NCBI GenBank assembly: GCA_949502235.1
Contig: CATBDC010000022.1
Location: forward strand, 1-55,844
Reading direction: 5' to 3'
Length of the DNA stretch: 55,844 nucleotides
Source: an uncultured Lachnospiraceae bacterium
GTDB lineage: Bacteria > Bacillota > Clostridia > Lachnospirales > Lachnospiraceae
Position numbers and translations under genes: made by a program. A model generated the notes under the pieces. That model did not search any database. It was not told where the DNA came from and worked only from the letters and a program-made list of their open reading frames with translations. This document shows, piece after piece, positions 46,058 through 55,391 of this stretch (the stretch's first letter is position 1; the number at the start of each line of letters is the position of its first letter).

Positions 46058-46600
46058 ATGTTTCAGATATTTTATCCTGATGAATATAAAGCGTCTGCCT
46101 ATGTAGTCGATTTTGAAAAGCTATATGAGAGAGGCTTTCGGGGAATTATTTTTGATATCGATAATACGCTGGTCCCTCATGGCGCCCCTTCTGACAACAG
46201 GGCGCTCCGCCTTTTTGAAAGACTTCGGAGCGCAGGATTTGACACATGTCTGATATCTAATAATCAGGAGCCCAGGGTAAAGCCCTTTGCAGAGGATGTA
46301 AAGAGTAAATATATCTATAATGCCCATAAGCCTTCTATAAAAAATTACAGAAAGGCCATGGAGCTAATGGGGACAAACGAGGATACAACGGTGTTCATTG
46401 GGGATCAGCTGTTTACGGATATATGGGGAGCAAAACGGACCGGGATTAGGAGTATTCTTGTAAAGCCTATTTACCCGAAGGAAGAGATTCAGATTGTTTT
46501 GAAGCGGTATCTGGAGAAAATCGTACTATATTTCTATAAGAGAAGTGTTAAGAGAGAGGTTACTGTGAACGGGAATGAACAGGAACAAAAAAAAGGTTGA
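46058..46600 (+). CDS. yqeG: YqeG family HAD-IIIA phosphatase
   Basis: HAD-superfamily protein with the nucleophile motif IIFDIDNTLVPHG, motif II LISNNQEPR, a lysine in YNAHKPS and the acidic motif VFIGDQLFTDIWGAKRTG. This combination is the YqeG family (IIIA), related to phosphatidylglycerophosphate phosphatases. The natural substrate is not established here. Starts 17 bp after the amidase gene with AAGGAG, so it is probably co-transcribed. The Lys-rich C-terminus may associate with membrane. Confidence 0.9.
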   Translation: MFQIFYPDEYKASAYVVDFEKLYERGFRGIIFDIDNTLVPHGAPSDNRALRLFERLRSAGFDTCLISNNQEPRVKPFAEDVKSKYIYNAHKPSIKNYRKAMELMGTNEDTTVFIGDQLFTDIWGAKRTGIRSILVKPIYPKEEIQIVLKRYLEKIVLYFYKRSVKREVTVNGNEQEQKKG

Positions 46601-46625
46601 AAAAAGGTGTAATTTATTATAGAAT
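46597..46625 (+). promoter_or_regulatory. efp promoter
   Basis: TTGAAA (46597-46602), 17-bp spacer, TAGAAT (46620-46625). The -35 overlaps the stop codon of yqeG. About 55 bp of leader follow. Confidence 0.6.
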
Positions 46626-46685
46626 GGAAACGGTGAAAGAACGTATTATGCGCTGTCCGGGCGCGGTTAAGGAGGATTTATAGAA

Positions 46686-47243
46686 ATGGCAGATGCTTAT
46701 ATTGAGAAGGGTACAACATATGAGATTGACGGAAAGGTTTACGAGTGCCTGGAGTTTTTACATGTAAAGCCGGGAAAGGGTTCGGCATTTGTACGTACCA
46801 AGCTGAAGGATGTAATTAACGGCGGCGTGGTTGAGCGGACTTTTAACCCGTCTAAGGATGTCTTAAAGAAAGCATTTATTGAAAGAAAAGAAGTACAGTA
46901 TCTTTATAATGACGGAGACTTATACTATTTTATGGATATGGAGTCCTTTGAGCAGACTCCGGTAGGAAAAGACGATGTGGGAGATTCTCTAAAGTTCGTA
47001 AGGGAAAACGAGATGGTTACAATGAAATCATACCAGGGCAAGGTGTTCTCCATCGAGCCGCCGTTTACCGTAGAGCTCGAGATTACGGAGTCAGAGCCAG
47101 GAGTAAAGGGAAATACGGCTACAGGTGCCACGAAACCGGCAATCGTAGAGACAGGCGCCCAGGTTATGGTTCCGCTGTTTGTAGAACAGGGAGAGCGCAT
47201 TAAGATTGACACCCGTACAGGGGAATATCTCTCCAGAGCATAA
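46686..47243 (+). CDS. efp: translation elongation factor P
   Basis: Relieves ribosome stalling at proline stretches. The three beta-barrel domains are recognisable. The tip loop [16 protein letters not shown] has Lys31 at the position modified in other bacteria; the modifying enzyme in this group is not evident from the window. [11 protein letters not shown] and the C-terminal [20 protein letters not shown] are standard. 185 residues. AAGGAGG-like site precedes the ATG. Confidence 0.98.
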   Translation: MADAYIEKGTTYEIDGKVYECLEFLHVKPGKGSAFVRTKLKDVINGGVVERTFNPSKDVLKKAFIERKEVQYLYNDGDLYYFMDMESFEQTPVGKDDVGDSLKFVRENEMVTMKSYQGKVFSIEPPFTVELEITESEPGVKGNTATGATKPAIVETGAQVMVPLFVEQGERIKIDTRTGEYLSRA

Positions 47244-47275
47244 GGTTAAGAAAATAATAAGAAAATAATAAGAGA

Positions 47276-47306
47276 AAAAGCCTTGTATTTTGTACAGGGC
47301 TTTTTT
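47276..47306 (+). terminator. efp terminator
   Basis: Stem of about 13 bp with one wobble and a short T/G loop, A-run on the left arm and six T at the end; a clear intrinsic terminator and possibly bidirectional. Confidence 0.85.
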
Positions 47307-47365
47307 AGTATATAGATACCATAATATTCATATAAAAAATACTGCTGTCTGTAGAAGGGAGAGCT

Positions 47366-48241
47366 ATGACATATTATCAGTTTGTGCAGACAGTGGAAGA
47401 AAAGATCAGGGAGGGATTGGAGAAAAGTGTATGCGTAAGTGTCCATACAGCCCAGAAGTATAATGGAACCTTGCGCAAAGGCATTCTTTTTGCAGAACAG
47501 GGAAATAATGTTTCACCAACAATCTATCTTGAAGAATATTTCAGACAGTTCGAAAGAGGGGATACAATTGACGCTATTGTTAAGGAGATCCTGCTTTTGT
47601 ATAGAAGAATACGATTTAAGGAGCCGTGGAAGGAAGAGATCATCCGCAATTATGAAGGGATTAAGGGAAGAATTGTTTATCGTCTGATAAACAGGAAGGA
47701 CAATGAGGCGCTGCTAGGCGAGATGCCTTATGTACCTTATCTTGATCTTGCAATTGTATTTTATGTACTTTTAGAGGCCGGTACATACGGAACAGCGGCA
47801 ATGCCGGTAAAGAAGGAGCATCTTAAGATGTGGAAGATATCCAAAGAGCAGGTTTATGAGCAGGCATGTAAAAATACGCAGAGGCTTCTCCCGTATGATT
47901 TTCGCTCTATGCATTCTGTCATTGAAGAGTTGATGGATATAGAAGAGCTTAAGGGGGAAGAAGTCCTTTATGTGTTAAGTAATCATCTTAGAAGCTTTGG
48001 TGCGGCTGCGGTTCTTTATCCGGGACGTTTAGAAGAGGTGGGAAGCTATCTGGGAGAGGACTTCTATGTCCTTCCGAGCAGTGTCCATGAGATGATTGTT
48101 GTCAGAAAAAGCGCGGCCTCAGGGAAAGATTTTTTGAGTGCGATGGTAACTGAGATTAATATGACGCAGGTTGACAGGGAAGAGGTTCTTTCCAATCAGG
48201 CATACTACTATGACTGTGCCCACAAAAAGTTAAGCCTGTAG
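47366..48241 (+). CDS. DUF5688 family protein
   Basis: A 291-residue soluble protein of a family widespread in Lachnospiraceae. The N-terminal NGTLRKGILF and NVSPTIYLEEYFRQFERG are the family landmarks; the middle and C-terminal parts (PYDFRSMHSVIEELM, LYVLSNHLRSFGAAAVLYP, VLPSSVHEMIVV) are also typical. No catalytic motif or membrane segment is visible. Function unknown. GGGAG precedes the ATG; transcription is probably independent because a terminator lies upstream. Confidence 0.8.
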   Translation: MTYYQFVQTVEEKIREGLEKSVCVSVHTAQKYNGTLRKGILFAEQGNNVSPTIYLEEYFRQFERGDTIDAIVKEILLLYRRIRFKEPWKEEIIRNYEGIKGRIVYRLINRKDNEALLGEMPYVPYLDLAIVFYVLLEAGTYGTAAMPVKKEHLKMWKISKEQVYEQACKNTQRLLPYDFRSMHSVIEELMDIEELKGEEVLYVLSNHLRSFGAAAVLYPGRLEEVGSYLGEDFYVLPSSVHEMIVVRKSAASGKDFLSAMVTEINMTQVDREEVLSNQAYYYDCAHKKLSL

Positions 48242-48309
48242 ACAAAATTTCCTTTACTTTATTTTGAAAATGTGTTACTATAACTAAGGCAATTTTATAT
48301 AGTATCTAT

Positions 48310-48381
48310 GCACCCGTAGCTCAGGGGATAGAGCACCGCCCTCCGGAGGCGGGAGCGGCGGTTCGAATCCGCCCGGGTGTG
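48310..48381 (+). tRNA. tRNA-Arg (anticodon CCG)
   Basis: Cloverleaf of 72 nt: acceptor stem 48310-48316 with 48374-48380 (one G-U), D-stem GCTC/GAGC, anticodon stem CCGCC/GGCGG with loop CTCCGGA giving anticodon CCG, and T-stem GGCGG/CCGCC around TTCGAAT. Reads CGG codons. CCA is not encoded. The following gap to 48488 has a TGCGCA hairpin without T-run and nothing else recognisable. Confidence 0.95.
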
Positions 48382-48488
48382 TACCTGAAGAAGTGTCTGC
48401 TGTTACTGTTCACAGGATTGCGCATTTACTGCGCAGACCGTAAGAAAATGATTCAGGTGTGACATACTGTTTGTGCGGAGGTTATTCT

Positions 48489-49073
48489 ATGAAGAAAGGC
48501 TGGATTGCCCTTCTGTTACTGGCAGCAGTGACAGGTATTGCGGGCTTTGGTTTTACCGGCGGAAAAGCACAGAAGGCACAGAAGATAAATTGGGATACTG
48601 TAGAAACCATAAACCCGGGGAGCCAGGCAGAGATACTGAATCCTCTGCGTGAGAATACCGATGTTAAGCTTACGGAGACTGTGAGGGAGTATTATGGACA
48701 CCTTGGTGATTCTAAGAGCTTTATAGAAGATTACGGCGATATCCGGGTATATACGAAGCTGGGGAAATACACGGGTTCGTATATTGCATTTGTAAGATAC
48801 GAGATGAAGATAAAGGATATATACACGAAGGTTCCCGGGCTTGGGACGCTGTATATTGAAAAAGACAGGACAAGCGGCGAGTATGAGGTGAAAACCGATC
48901 CGGATGAGGAGCTTAAGGAATTCCTGCCGTTTATCAGCACACATGAAGATGTGCAGAAGCTCCTTGAAGCAACGGACAAGGAGTATGAAAGCGCTGTACA
49001 GTCAGATGCGCTTCTAAGAGAGTCACTTCTTGATCTTAAGAGTGCGTATGAAGAGCAGACAGGCAGCAGATAA
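48489..49073 (+). CDS. secreted or membrane-anchored protein of unknown function
   Basis: A 194-residue protein that starts with a hydrophobic segment (WIALLLLAAVTGIAGFGF, residues 4-21), a likely signal peptide or anchor. The rest is soluble and charged, with strands such as DIRVYTKLGKYTGSYIAFVRYEMK and GLGTLYIEKDRTSGEYEV followed by helices; this layout recalls small extracellular alpha+beta (cystatin/NTF2-like) modules, but no family is assigned. No lipobox cysteine is seen. ATG 48489 after GGAGG is preferred over the upstream in-frame ATG at 48459. Terminator follows. Confidence 0.7.
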   Translation: MKKGWIALLLLAAVTGIAGFGFTGGKAQKAQKINWDTVETINPGSQAEILNPLRENTDVKLTETVREYYGHLGDSKSFIEDYGDIRVYTKLGKYTGSYIAFVRYEMKIKDIYTKVPGLGTLYIEKDRTSGEYEVKTDPDEELKEFLPFISTHEDVQKLLEATDKEYESAVQSDALLRESLLDLKSAYEEQTGSR

Positions 49074-49083
49074 GCGAAAGAAT

Positions 49084-49124
49084 AAAAGGGAGCAGACCTT
49101 GTAAGAGTGTCTTCTCCTTTTTTT
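49084..49124 (+). terminator. intrinsic terminator
   Basis: Two stacked stems, GGAG/CTCC and AGAC/GTCT, separated by a C-T mismatch (49089-49097 with 49109-49117), an A-run before and seven T after. Confidence 0.75.
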
Positions 49125-49249
49125 ATGCTATAGGAATCTTTTTTTGATTTTCCAGCGGATTTTAAAATTTCGACAAGATTTTATCACAGATTAAACACAA
49201 TTTAGAAGTAGACTACTGATTATAGAAAGAAAGAAGGGAGATATCAGTT

Positions 49250-50506
49250 ATGGAAAACCAATACACTTATTATAACTATACACCTGGACCGGAAGCAGGG
49301 GAGCCGGAGAGAAAGCCGAAGAAACAAAGAAAGGTTCCGAAATTGGTAAAGATTATCTGTTCAGCGCTGGTATTTGGGCTTGTGGCCGGGATAACATTTG
49401 AAGGAGCAAGCTTTGCGGCCGGGCGGCTCTTGGGAGCGTCAGATGAAAAGGCTTCCGGAAGCAATGTACAGACAAAGCCAGTGGAGAATGCAAAGCTTAC
49501 CACCTCCACAGGAGAAAGCGTATCCACAGATATTACGGAAATTGCGAAAAATGCTATGCCGTCTGTTGTTTCGATTACAAATATCAGCATCCAGCAGGTA
49601 CAGAGCTTTTTCGGGGGGATTCAGGAGCAGGAGATACCAAGTGCAGGCTCTGGGATTATTATAAGCCAGAATGATACGGAGCTTTTGATTCTTACGAATA
49701 ACCATGTGGTGGAAGGAAGCGATACTCTGACGGTTTCCTTTATTGATGAGGAAAGCGCGGCGGCAAATATAAAGGGTACAGATGCGGCAAAGGATCTGGC
49801 TGTTATTGCAGTAAACTTAGATGATATTAAGGAATCAACTATGGGAGAAATTAAAGTGGCAACTTTAGGTGATTCGACAAAGCTTCAGGTTGGTGAGCCG
49901 GCAATTGCAATCGGAAACGCCTTAGGCTACGGACAGTCAGTGACCACAGGTATTATCTCTGCAATGAAGAGAACTCTGGATGACTTTGACGGTGAGCTGA
50001 TTCAGACAGATGCTGCAATCAATCCGGGAAACAGCGGCGGCGCGCTCTTAAATGCAAAAGGCGAGGTTATCGGCATTAATACTGCAAAGATTGCAGTAAA
50101 TGAGGTAGAGGGCATAGGCTATGCGATCCCGATTTCTGATGCCAGCAGCGTGATTACGGAGCTTATGAACCGGGAGACAAGGACAAAGGTGCCTGACGGC
50201 GAACAGGGCTATCTTGGTATACAGGGCTATGATGTGGAAAGCGATGTTGCGAATATGTACCAGATGCCCCAGGGCGTGTATATTTATGAGGCAGTAAAGG
50301 GCGGCGCGGCAGCAAAGGCCGGCATATCCAAAGGCTCTATTATCACGGCCGTTAACGGTGCAGGCGTCAACGGTATGGAGGCTCTTAAGGAGCAGCTTCA
50401 GTATTACAGGCCGGGTGAGACTGTAGAGGTAACTGTGCAGATTCCGAAAGAAAATGGAGAATATAAGGAAGAAATCATAGAAGTTACTCTTGGAACAAAC
50501 TCATAA
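49250..50506 (+). CDS. HtrA/DegP-like serine protease with PDZ domain
   Basis: Type II membrane protein with a short cytoplasmic Lys-rich N-terminus, one membrane segment (about residues 34-56), a Ser/Thr linker and a trypsin-like domain. The triad is visible as His152 in NNHVVEG, Asp182 in AAKDLAVIAV and Ser262 in NPGNSGGALL. A PDZ domain (about 325-415: GYLGIQGYDV, GGAAAKAGISKGSIITAVNG) follows. It degrades or refolds misfolded exported proteins. GGGAG precedes the ATG. Symbol htrA or degP would both fit. Confidence 0.95.
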   Translation: MENQYTYYNYTPGPEAGEPERKPKKQRKVPKLVKIICSALVFGLVAGITFEGASFAAGRLLGASDEKASGSNVQTKPVENAKLTTSTGESVSTDITEIAKNAMPSVVSITNISIQQVQSFFGGIQEQEIPSAGSGIIISQNDTELLILTNNHVVEGSDTLTVSFIDEESAAANIKGTDAAKDLAVIAVNLDDIKESTMGEIKVATLGDSTKLQVGEPAIAIGNALGYGQSVTTGIISAMKRTLDDFDGELIQTDAAINPGNSGGALLNAKGEVIGINTAKIAVNEVEGIGYAIPISDASSVITELMNRETRTKVPDGEQGYLGIQGYDVESDVANMYQMPQGVYIYEAVKGGAAAKAGISKGSIITAVNGAGVNGMEALKEQLQYYRPGETVEVTVQIPKENGEYKEEIIEVTLGTNS

Positions 50507-50518
50507 TAGTGTTATAAT
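50490..50518 (+). promoter_or_regulatory. glyA promoter
   Basis: TTGGAA (50490-50495), 17-bp spacer, perfect TATAAT (50513-50518). The -35 element is inside the last codons of the protease gene. Confidence 0.65.
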
Positions 50519-50541
50519 AGTGCCCGTAGGAGGGTGCATGT

Positions 50542-51777
50542 ATGTATACATTTGATGAGATTAAGAGAGAAGATAAGGAAATCGCGGATGCTATTACTGC
50601 AGAGCTTGAAAGACAGAATTCTCATATTGAGTTAATAGCATCGGAAAACTGGGTCAGCAGGGCAGTTATGGCCGCTATGGGAAGCCCGCTTACGAACAAG
50701 TATGCGGAAGGATACCCTGGAAGAAGATATTACGGGGGCTGCCGGTGTGTAGACGAGATAGAAAATCTGGCCATAGAAAGGGCAAAGGAATTATTTGGAT
50801 GTGACTATGCAAATGTACAGCCACATTCCGGAGCGCAGGCAAATATGGCTGCGTTCTTTGCCATGTTAAAGCCGGGCGATAAGATTTTGGGAATGAATCT
50901 TGATCATGGCGGTCATCTGACACATGGTTCCCCGGTGAATTTATCAGGTAATTATTTTGAAACTTCCTTTTATGGTGTTGAAGATGACGGATTTATTGAT
51001 TATAATAAGGTACGGGAAACAGCGCTTAGGGAGAGACCCAGGCTTATTATAGCCGGAGCCAGCGCCTATGCAAGGACCATTGATTTCAGGCGCTTCCGCG
51101 AAATTGCCGATGAAGCAGGGGCATACCTTATGGTTGATATGGCCCATATTGCAGGACTTGTGGCTGCGGGGGTTCATCCAAGCCCTCTTCCATATGCGGA
51201 TGTTGTTACCACTACAACCCACAAGACCCTTAGGGGGCCAAGAGGCGGCATGATTCTTTGCAATCAGGAGGCTGCGGACAGGTTTAATTTTAATAAGGCC
51301 GTATTTCCGGGCATACAGGGAGGACCTTTAGAGCATGTGATTGCCGCAAAGGCTGTCTGCTTTAAGGAAGCACTTTCACCTGAATTTAAGGAATATCAGA
51401 AGCAGACAGTAAGAAATGCAAAAGCCTTGTGCGGCGGACTTCTTGCACGGGGCGCCAGCATTGTATCAGGAGGAACGGATAATCATCTGATGCTTCTTGA
51501 CCTGCGCAGTGAGGAGCTTACCGGAAAAGAATTAGAAAGACGCCTGGATGAGGCTCATATTACGTGTAATAAAAATACGGTTCCAAACGATCCAAGATCC
51601 TCCTTCGTAACAAGCGGCGTGCGTCTCGGCACCCCTGCGGTTACCACAAGAGGGATGAAGGAAGAGGATATGGAGACGATTGCGGAAGGTATTGTTCTTG
51701 TTATGAAGAGCGAAGAAAATATCGGCAGGGTAAAAGAGATGGTAAAGGCACTTACAGACCGTTATCCATTACTATAA
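50542..51777 (+). CDS. glyA: serine hydroxymethyltransferase
   Basis: PLP enzyme interconverting serine and glycine with tetrahydrofolate, the main one-carbon source. Landmarks are [44 protein letters not shown] and the PLP lysine in [34 protein letters not shown] is near the end. 411 residues. AGGAGG precedes the ATG. Confidence 0.98.
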   Translation: MYTFDEIKREDKEIADAITAELERQNSHIELIASENWVSRAVMAAMGSPLTNKYAEGYPGRRYYGGCRCVDEIENLAIERAKELFGCDYANVQPHSGAQANMAAFFAMLKPGDKILGMNLDHGGHLTHGSPVNLSGNYFETSFYGVEDDGFIDYNKVRETALRERPRLIIAGASAYARTIDFRRFREIADEAGAYLMVDMAHIAGLVAAGVHPSPLPYADVVTTTTHKTLRGPRGGMILCNQEAADRFNFNKAVFPGIQGGPLEHVIAAKAVCFKEALSPEFKEYQKQTVRNAKALCGGLLARGASIVSGGTDNHLMLLDLRSEELTGKELERRLDEAHITCNKNTVPNDPRSSFVTSGVRLGTPAVTTRGMKEEDMETIAEGIVLVMKSEENIGRVKEMVKALTDRYPLL

Positions 51778-51815
51778 TAAAAATATAACACATTACGAGG
51801 AGGGTGAAGGTACAA

Positions 51816-52205
51816 ATGAAATGTCCTATATGCGGCGAGACACTGCGCCCCGGGAAAAAGGATCCAAATTATCTTCTTTGCTACAGCTGCAAGAAGAAGT
51901 TTAAGGCACCGCAGAAAAAGAAGGCGGCAGGAGGAGAGGAACAGAAGTATTCTAACATTCCGCCCAAGGCTGTCCGGGAAAAGCGGGAGCGGGAGATGAA
52001 GCAGGCGTACGATGAACTGCTTTCCGTGGAGAATGAGAAGACAAAAAGAAAAAAGAAAAAAGAAAAGAAATATGAGGAGCCGGAGGATGATTACGATGAT
52101 GATTTTGAGTATGATGAGGACGGCGGCTCAAAGCTTCCCATTATTATACTCGGGATTGCTATCGTGATTGTAGCATGTGTGATTGGGTATATGCTGCTGA
52201 AATAA
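51816..52205 (+). CDS. zinc-ribbon protein with C-terminal membrane anchor
   Basis: A 129-residue protein: an N-terminal zinc ribbon (CPICGE and CYSCKKKF, two CxxC pairs), a Lys-rich then Asp/Glu-rich low-complexity middle (about residues 35-105), and one C-terminal membrane segment (IIILGIAIVIVACVIGYMLL). It is therefore probably tail-anchored with the ribbon in the cytoplasm. Function unknown. ATG 51816 is taken; a GTG at 51804 is in frame but too close to the GAGGAGGG site. Follows glyA by 38 bp and may be co-transcribed. Confidence 0.75.
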   Translation: MKCPICGETLRPGKKDPNYLLCYSCKKKFKAPQKKKAAGGEEQKYSNIPPKAVREKREREMKQAYDELLSVENEKTKRKKKKEKKYEEPEDDYDDDFEYDEDGGSKLPIIILGIAIVIVACVIGYMLLK

Positions 52206-52217
52206 GGAAATTGGTGG

Positions 52218-52264
52218 ATATGGCCGGAAACTTGAAAAAGTATTCTGGCCATATTTATTTTAAA
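52218..52264 (+). terminator. intrinsic terminator
   Basis: An 8-bp perfect outer stem (52218-52225 with 52247-52254) continues inward with further pairs and ends in a T-rich run. Confidence 0.75.
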
Positions 52265-52275
52265 TTCTTAATTTT

Positions 52276-52305
52276 TTGAGTTTAGAGAAGAATCTGTGAT
52301 ATAAT
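52276..52305 (+). promoter_or_regulatory. promoter of the ABC exporter operon
   Basis: TTGAGT (52276-52281), 18-bp spacer, TATAAT (52300-52305) with TG one base upstream (extended -10). A strong promoter by sequence, 40 bp before the start codon. Confidence 0.7.
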
Positions 52306-52344
52306 AAAATCTGTATTTAAAACTACAGCATGGAGGTGACTAAG

Positions 52345-53253
52345 GTGATATTAGAACTAAAGAATATCGAAAAATCATTTGGCAGCAAGCAGGTTCTTAC
52401 AGGTGTGTCCTTTAAAGCCGAAGGAGGAAAGGCCTTCGGGCTTCTTGGCAGAAACGGTGCGGGGAAGACGACCTCCATCCGTATTCTGATGAATGTATTT
52501 CCAGCGGATGGCGGGGAGGTTCTTATTGACGGGAAACCTGTGGATTACAGCCGGGTGCAGATCGGCTATCTTCCGGAGGAGAGAGGACTTTATCCTAAAA
52601 AGGTGATTGTGGATCAGCTTGCTTATTTTGCGGAGCTTAAGGGTATGAGCCATAAAGCGGCGGTTAAATCAGTAGACGCTTGGCTTGAGCGGCTCGGTAT
52701 GGCAGAATACCGGAATAAGAGGCTTGACACTCTTTCCAAGGGGAACCAGCAGAAGATTCAGCTTATAACAGCCCTTGCCCACAATCCAGATATTATTATA
52801 CTGGATGAGCCTTTTTCCGGTCTGGATCCGGTAAATGCAATGCTTCTTAAGGATGTGGTCAAGGAGCAGATTGCACAGAATAAGGTAGTACTATTTTCCA
52901 GCCATCAGATGAGCTACATCGAGGAATTCTGCGACAGCATCGCGATTCTCAATTCTGGGAAAGCAGCCCTTAGCGGAGAACTCCACGACATTAAAAGAAG
53001 CTATGTGCGTGACCGCCTGATTGTCCGTACCGAAAGTCCGGACAGGATAAAAAGTGATTTCGGCGGAGTATGTACAGAGCTTGAGGACGGAAGCCTGCTC
53101 ATCCGTCTTGCTGCCCCAGAGGAAAAGCAGGGGATGATGAAGCGGCTTGTGGAAAACTATGATATTGACGAGGTGAAGGTGTTTGAGCCTTCTCTTAATG
53201 ATATATTTGTAGAATACGCCGGCAGCGGGACAGAGAAGGAGGACAGGCAATGA
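52345..53253 (+). CDS. ABC transporter ATP-binding protein (NatA-like)
   Basis: Nucleotide-binding subunit with Walker A GLLGRNGAGKTTS, Q-loop region IGYLPEERGLY, signature LSKGNQQK, Walker B IIILDEPFSGLD and the switch His in SSHQMS. A C-terminal regulatory part of ~80 residues resembles DUF4162. The PEERGLY motif is typical of NatA-type subunits. GTG 52345 with GGAGGTG nine bases upstream is preferred over ATG 52330, which would overlap that site. It overlaps the permease gene by 4 bases (ATGA). Confidence 0.93.
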   Translation: MILELKNIEKSFGSKQVLTGVSFKAEGGKAFGLLGRNGAGKTTSIRILMNVFPADGGEVLIDGKPVDYSRVQIGYLPEERGLYPKKVIVDQLAYFAELKGMSHKAAVKSVDAWLERLGMAEYRNKRLDTLSKGNQQKIQLITALAHNPDIIILDEPFSGLDPVNAMLLKDVVKEQIAQNKVVLFSSHQMSYIEEFCDSIAILNSGKAALSGELHDIKRSYVRDRLIVRTESPDRIKSDFGGVCTELEDGSLLIRLAAPEEKQGMMKRLVENYDIDEVKVFEPSLNDIFVEYAGSGTEKEDRQ

Positions 53254-54524
53254 AGCAGTTTGGTAAGATATTGAAATTTGAGCTAAAATATTATTTTAAA
53301 AATAAGGTTTTTGTAGGAGTTACGATCTTTCTTGTACTCCTGATTGCAGTTCTTATGTTTTTTCCCCGGATCGTGGATGCATTTTCAGGAAATGGCAGCG
53401 GGGAAACGGCTCTTGAGGAAGACGGGGAAGGTAAAAAGGCAGACGCAAAAGATCTGGTAATGCTTATAAAGGCAGGGTCCCCAGAGGAAGCAGAGGCAGT
53501 CAGGGAAGCCTTTGAAGCAGCATTTCCAGACTATGATGTGCGGATTACAGAGGACGGTGACAGGGATATTCAGGAGGAAATTCTTTCGGAAAACGCGGAA
53601 TGTGCCTTTGTTTTAGAAAATATGACTTCCTATACCTATTATGTAGACAATCTTTCCATGTATGACAGTAATACGGAAATTGCCGACAATGTGCTTCAGA
53701 ATCTTTACCGTATGGGGAAAATGTTAGAGAGCGGTATGTCCAAAGAGCAGGCCGGGGAAATTATAGCTGTACAGATTGAAAATAGCTCTGTGAGCCTTGG
53801 AAAAGACCAGATGAAAAATTACTGGTACACATATATTATGATTTTTGCCCTGTATATGGTGATTCTGCTTTACGGCCAGATGATAGCTACCAATGTTGCT
53901 ACTGAGAAGAGCTCCAGGGCTATGGAGCTTCTGATTACCAGTGCAAAGCCAGTGTCTATGATGTTCGGTAAGGTGATTGCCTCCTGCCTTGCGGGGCTTG
54001 CCCAGCTGATTGCGGTATTTGGCTGTGCAGTTTTATTTTACAGTATAAATAGGGAGCAGTGGGAGGATAATATGATTATCCGGTCCATTTTTGACATGCC
54101 TGTGAGCCTGGTGGTATATATGCTTGTATTTTTTGTGCTTGGATTTTTTATCTACGCATTTCTTTATGGAGCCATTGGCTCCACAGCGTCTAAGCTTGAG
54201 GATATTAATACATCGGTTATGCCTATTACCATGCTGTTTATTATTGCGTTTATGGTAGTTATGTTTTCCCTGGCATCTGGAAATGTGGATAATACCCTGA
54301 TGAAGGTATGCTCCTTTGTTCCCTTTACCTCGTCAATGGCAATGTTTACCAGGATTGCCATGAGCACGGTGCCATGGTATGAGATTCTTATTTCTGTTCT
54401 GATACTCATTGGTTCTGTGGCTGGAATTGGTGTAATTTCCGCAAAAATCTACCGGGTAGGCGTACTCCTTTATGGTACAACGCCTAAAATTGGTTCTATT
54501 TTAAAGACTGTGTGGAAAGCCTAA
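53250..54524 (+). CDS. ABC transporter permease (NatB-like)
   Basis: A 424-residue permease of the ABC-2/NatB type: one N-terminal membrane segment (about residues 20-40), a large extracytoplasmic domain to about residue 185, then five or six membrane segments near the C-terminus. ATNVATEKSSRAMELLITSAKP is split around the conserved EKSSRAMELL motif. It pairs with the preceding ATPase. In Bacillus the NatAB exporter moves sodium, but other substrates such as peptides are equally possible here. Confidence 0.9.
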   Translation: MKQFGKILKFELKYYFKNKVFVGVTIFLVLLIAVLMFFPRIVDAFSGNGSGETALEEDGEGKKADAKDLVMLIKAGSPEEAEAVREAFEAAFPDYDVRITEDGDRDIQEEILSENAECAFVLENMTSYTYYVDNLSMYDSNTEIADNVLQNLYRMGKMLESGMSKEQAGEIIAVQIENSSVSLGKDQMKNYWYTYIMIFALYMVILLYGQMIATNVATEKSSRAMELLITSAKPVSMMFGKVIASCLAGLAQLIAVFGCAVLFYSINREQWEDNMIIRSIFDMPVSLVVYMLVFFVLGFFIYAFLYGAIGSTASKLEDINTSVMPITMLFIIAFMVVMFSLASGNVDNTLMKVCSFVPFTSSMAMFTRIAMSTVPWYEILISVLILIGSVAGIGVISAKIYRVGVLLYGTTPKIGSILKTVWKA

Positions 54525-54548
54525 ATATAACAGTCTGAATTTAATTGT

Positions 54549-54598
54549 AAAAAGATCCTTCATGCGTGGAGTTTTCAGTACATGAAGGATCTTTTTTT
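54549..54598. terminator. bidirectional terminator between permease and PilZ genes
   Basis: A stem of about 16 bp (54549-54564 with 54581-54596) has an A-run on the left and a T-run on the right. It serves both convergent genes and touches the stop codon of the PilZ gene. Confidence 0.85.
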
Positions 54599-55236
54599 CA
54601 GGCATTTTCCCTTTCGCGTTTTGCCTTTGCCTGGAGCGCCTCTGTCTGGAAGACAAAGTTACGGATAAGCATCTCAAGCTTAGGCGGAAGATCTACAAAC
54701 TGGCAGCCATAGCTGTATACTCCCTTTTCCCGTACAGGACGCTGTTTCTGTATGCGGGCCGTGATACATTCCGGAGCCTTGATACTTCTAAAAATAGATG
54801 TAAAAATCGTATCTGTTTCAAACTTTTGCTTTGAAACAAACTGGAAACCGCCGGTGCCGATGTCCTTGATTGTGACAAAGGTTTCTTTTTTCTCCCCCTT
54901 GGGCAGGATGGCGGCCTGGAAGGTTACGTAGACACGGCAGTTTTTCCGCTGTTCAGGAATATCATTTGTAACGGCACGGGCAGTATAGCATGGCCCGGAT
55001 TCAGAGGAGAGGCTGCTGGTATGTATTTCCTCTGTCAGGGCGAAGATAAAGGCCCTGTAGTCGTATGTTCTGCCTTCCGGCATAAAGAAAAATCTTTCAG
55101 GGAAATCTTCCGAAGGCTTCCCGAAAAAAATAATGGTAATGGTCTCTAAGCTCTCCCTTTTAAAACGGACATCTTCCAGATAGGTACAGTCCAGATTGTA
55201 GAGTGATGCGCTGCCTGAAGCTGGTATGGAATTCAT
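54598..55236 (-). CDS. PilZ domain protein
   Basis: A 212-residue protein with a beta-rich N-terminal half (YcgR-N-like position) and a C-terminal PilZ domain: RKNCRVYV resembles the RxxxR c-di-GMP-binding motif and DIGTGGFQFVS the D/NxSxxG motif with Gly instead of Ser. It ends in an Ala/Lys/Glu helix. It is probably a cyclic-di-GMP effector, with altered second motif reducing certainty. The ATG at 55236 lies 12 bases after AGGAGG, and a three-codon frame occupies that space. Own promoter. Confidence 0.8.
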   Translation of the reverse strand: MNSIPASGSASLYNLDCTYLEDVRFKRESLETITIIFFGKPSEDFPERFFFMPEGRTYDYRAFIFALTEEIHTSSLSSESGPCYTARAVTNDIPEQRKNCRVYVTFQAAILPKGEKKETFVTIKDIGTGGFQFVSKQKFETDTIFTSIFRSIKAPECITARIQKQRPVREKGVYSYGCQFVDLPPKLEMLIRNFVFQTEALQAKAKRERENA

Positions 55237-55285
55237 GGAATCATCGTACCTCCTTTATAAGACTTGGGTTTGTTGTTATGAAATT

Positions 55286-55314
55286 ATTTTAACAGAGAAG
55301 GGGAGGAGAATCAA
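55286..55314 (-). promoter_or_regulatory. promoter of the PilZ gene
   Basis: Read on the minus strand: TTGATT (55314-55309), 17-bp spacer, TAAAAT (55291-55286). Confidence 0.6.
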
Positions 55315-55337
55315 GAGTGCATAAGAATTCACAGTAA

Positions 55338-55369
55338 CCGGCACCTGCCGTATAACTGGCAGATGCCGG
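55338..55369. repeat. 12-bp GC-rich inverted repeat
   Basis: Arms 55338-55349 and 55358-55369 pair with one internal mismatch around an 8-nt loop. No T-run follows on either strand, so it is not a typical terminator. It lies between the PilZ promoter and the recombinase region and might relate to an element end; nothing else is visible in 55315-55391. Confidence 0.5.
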
Positions 55370-55391
55370 AGGCGTGTTTGTGCAGTACATA

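Noticed and set aside
48405-48445. Second terminator after tRNA-Arg
   Set aside because: The TGCGCA hairpin is short, and no T-run follows.
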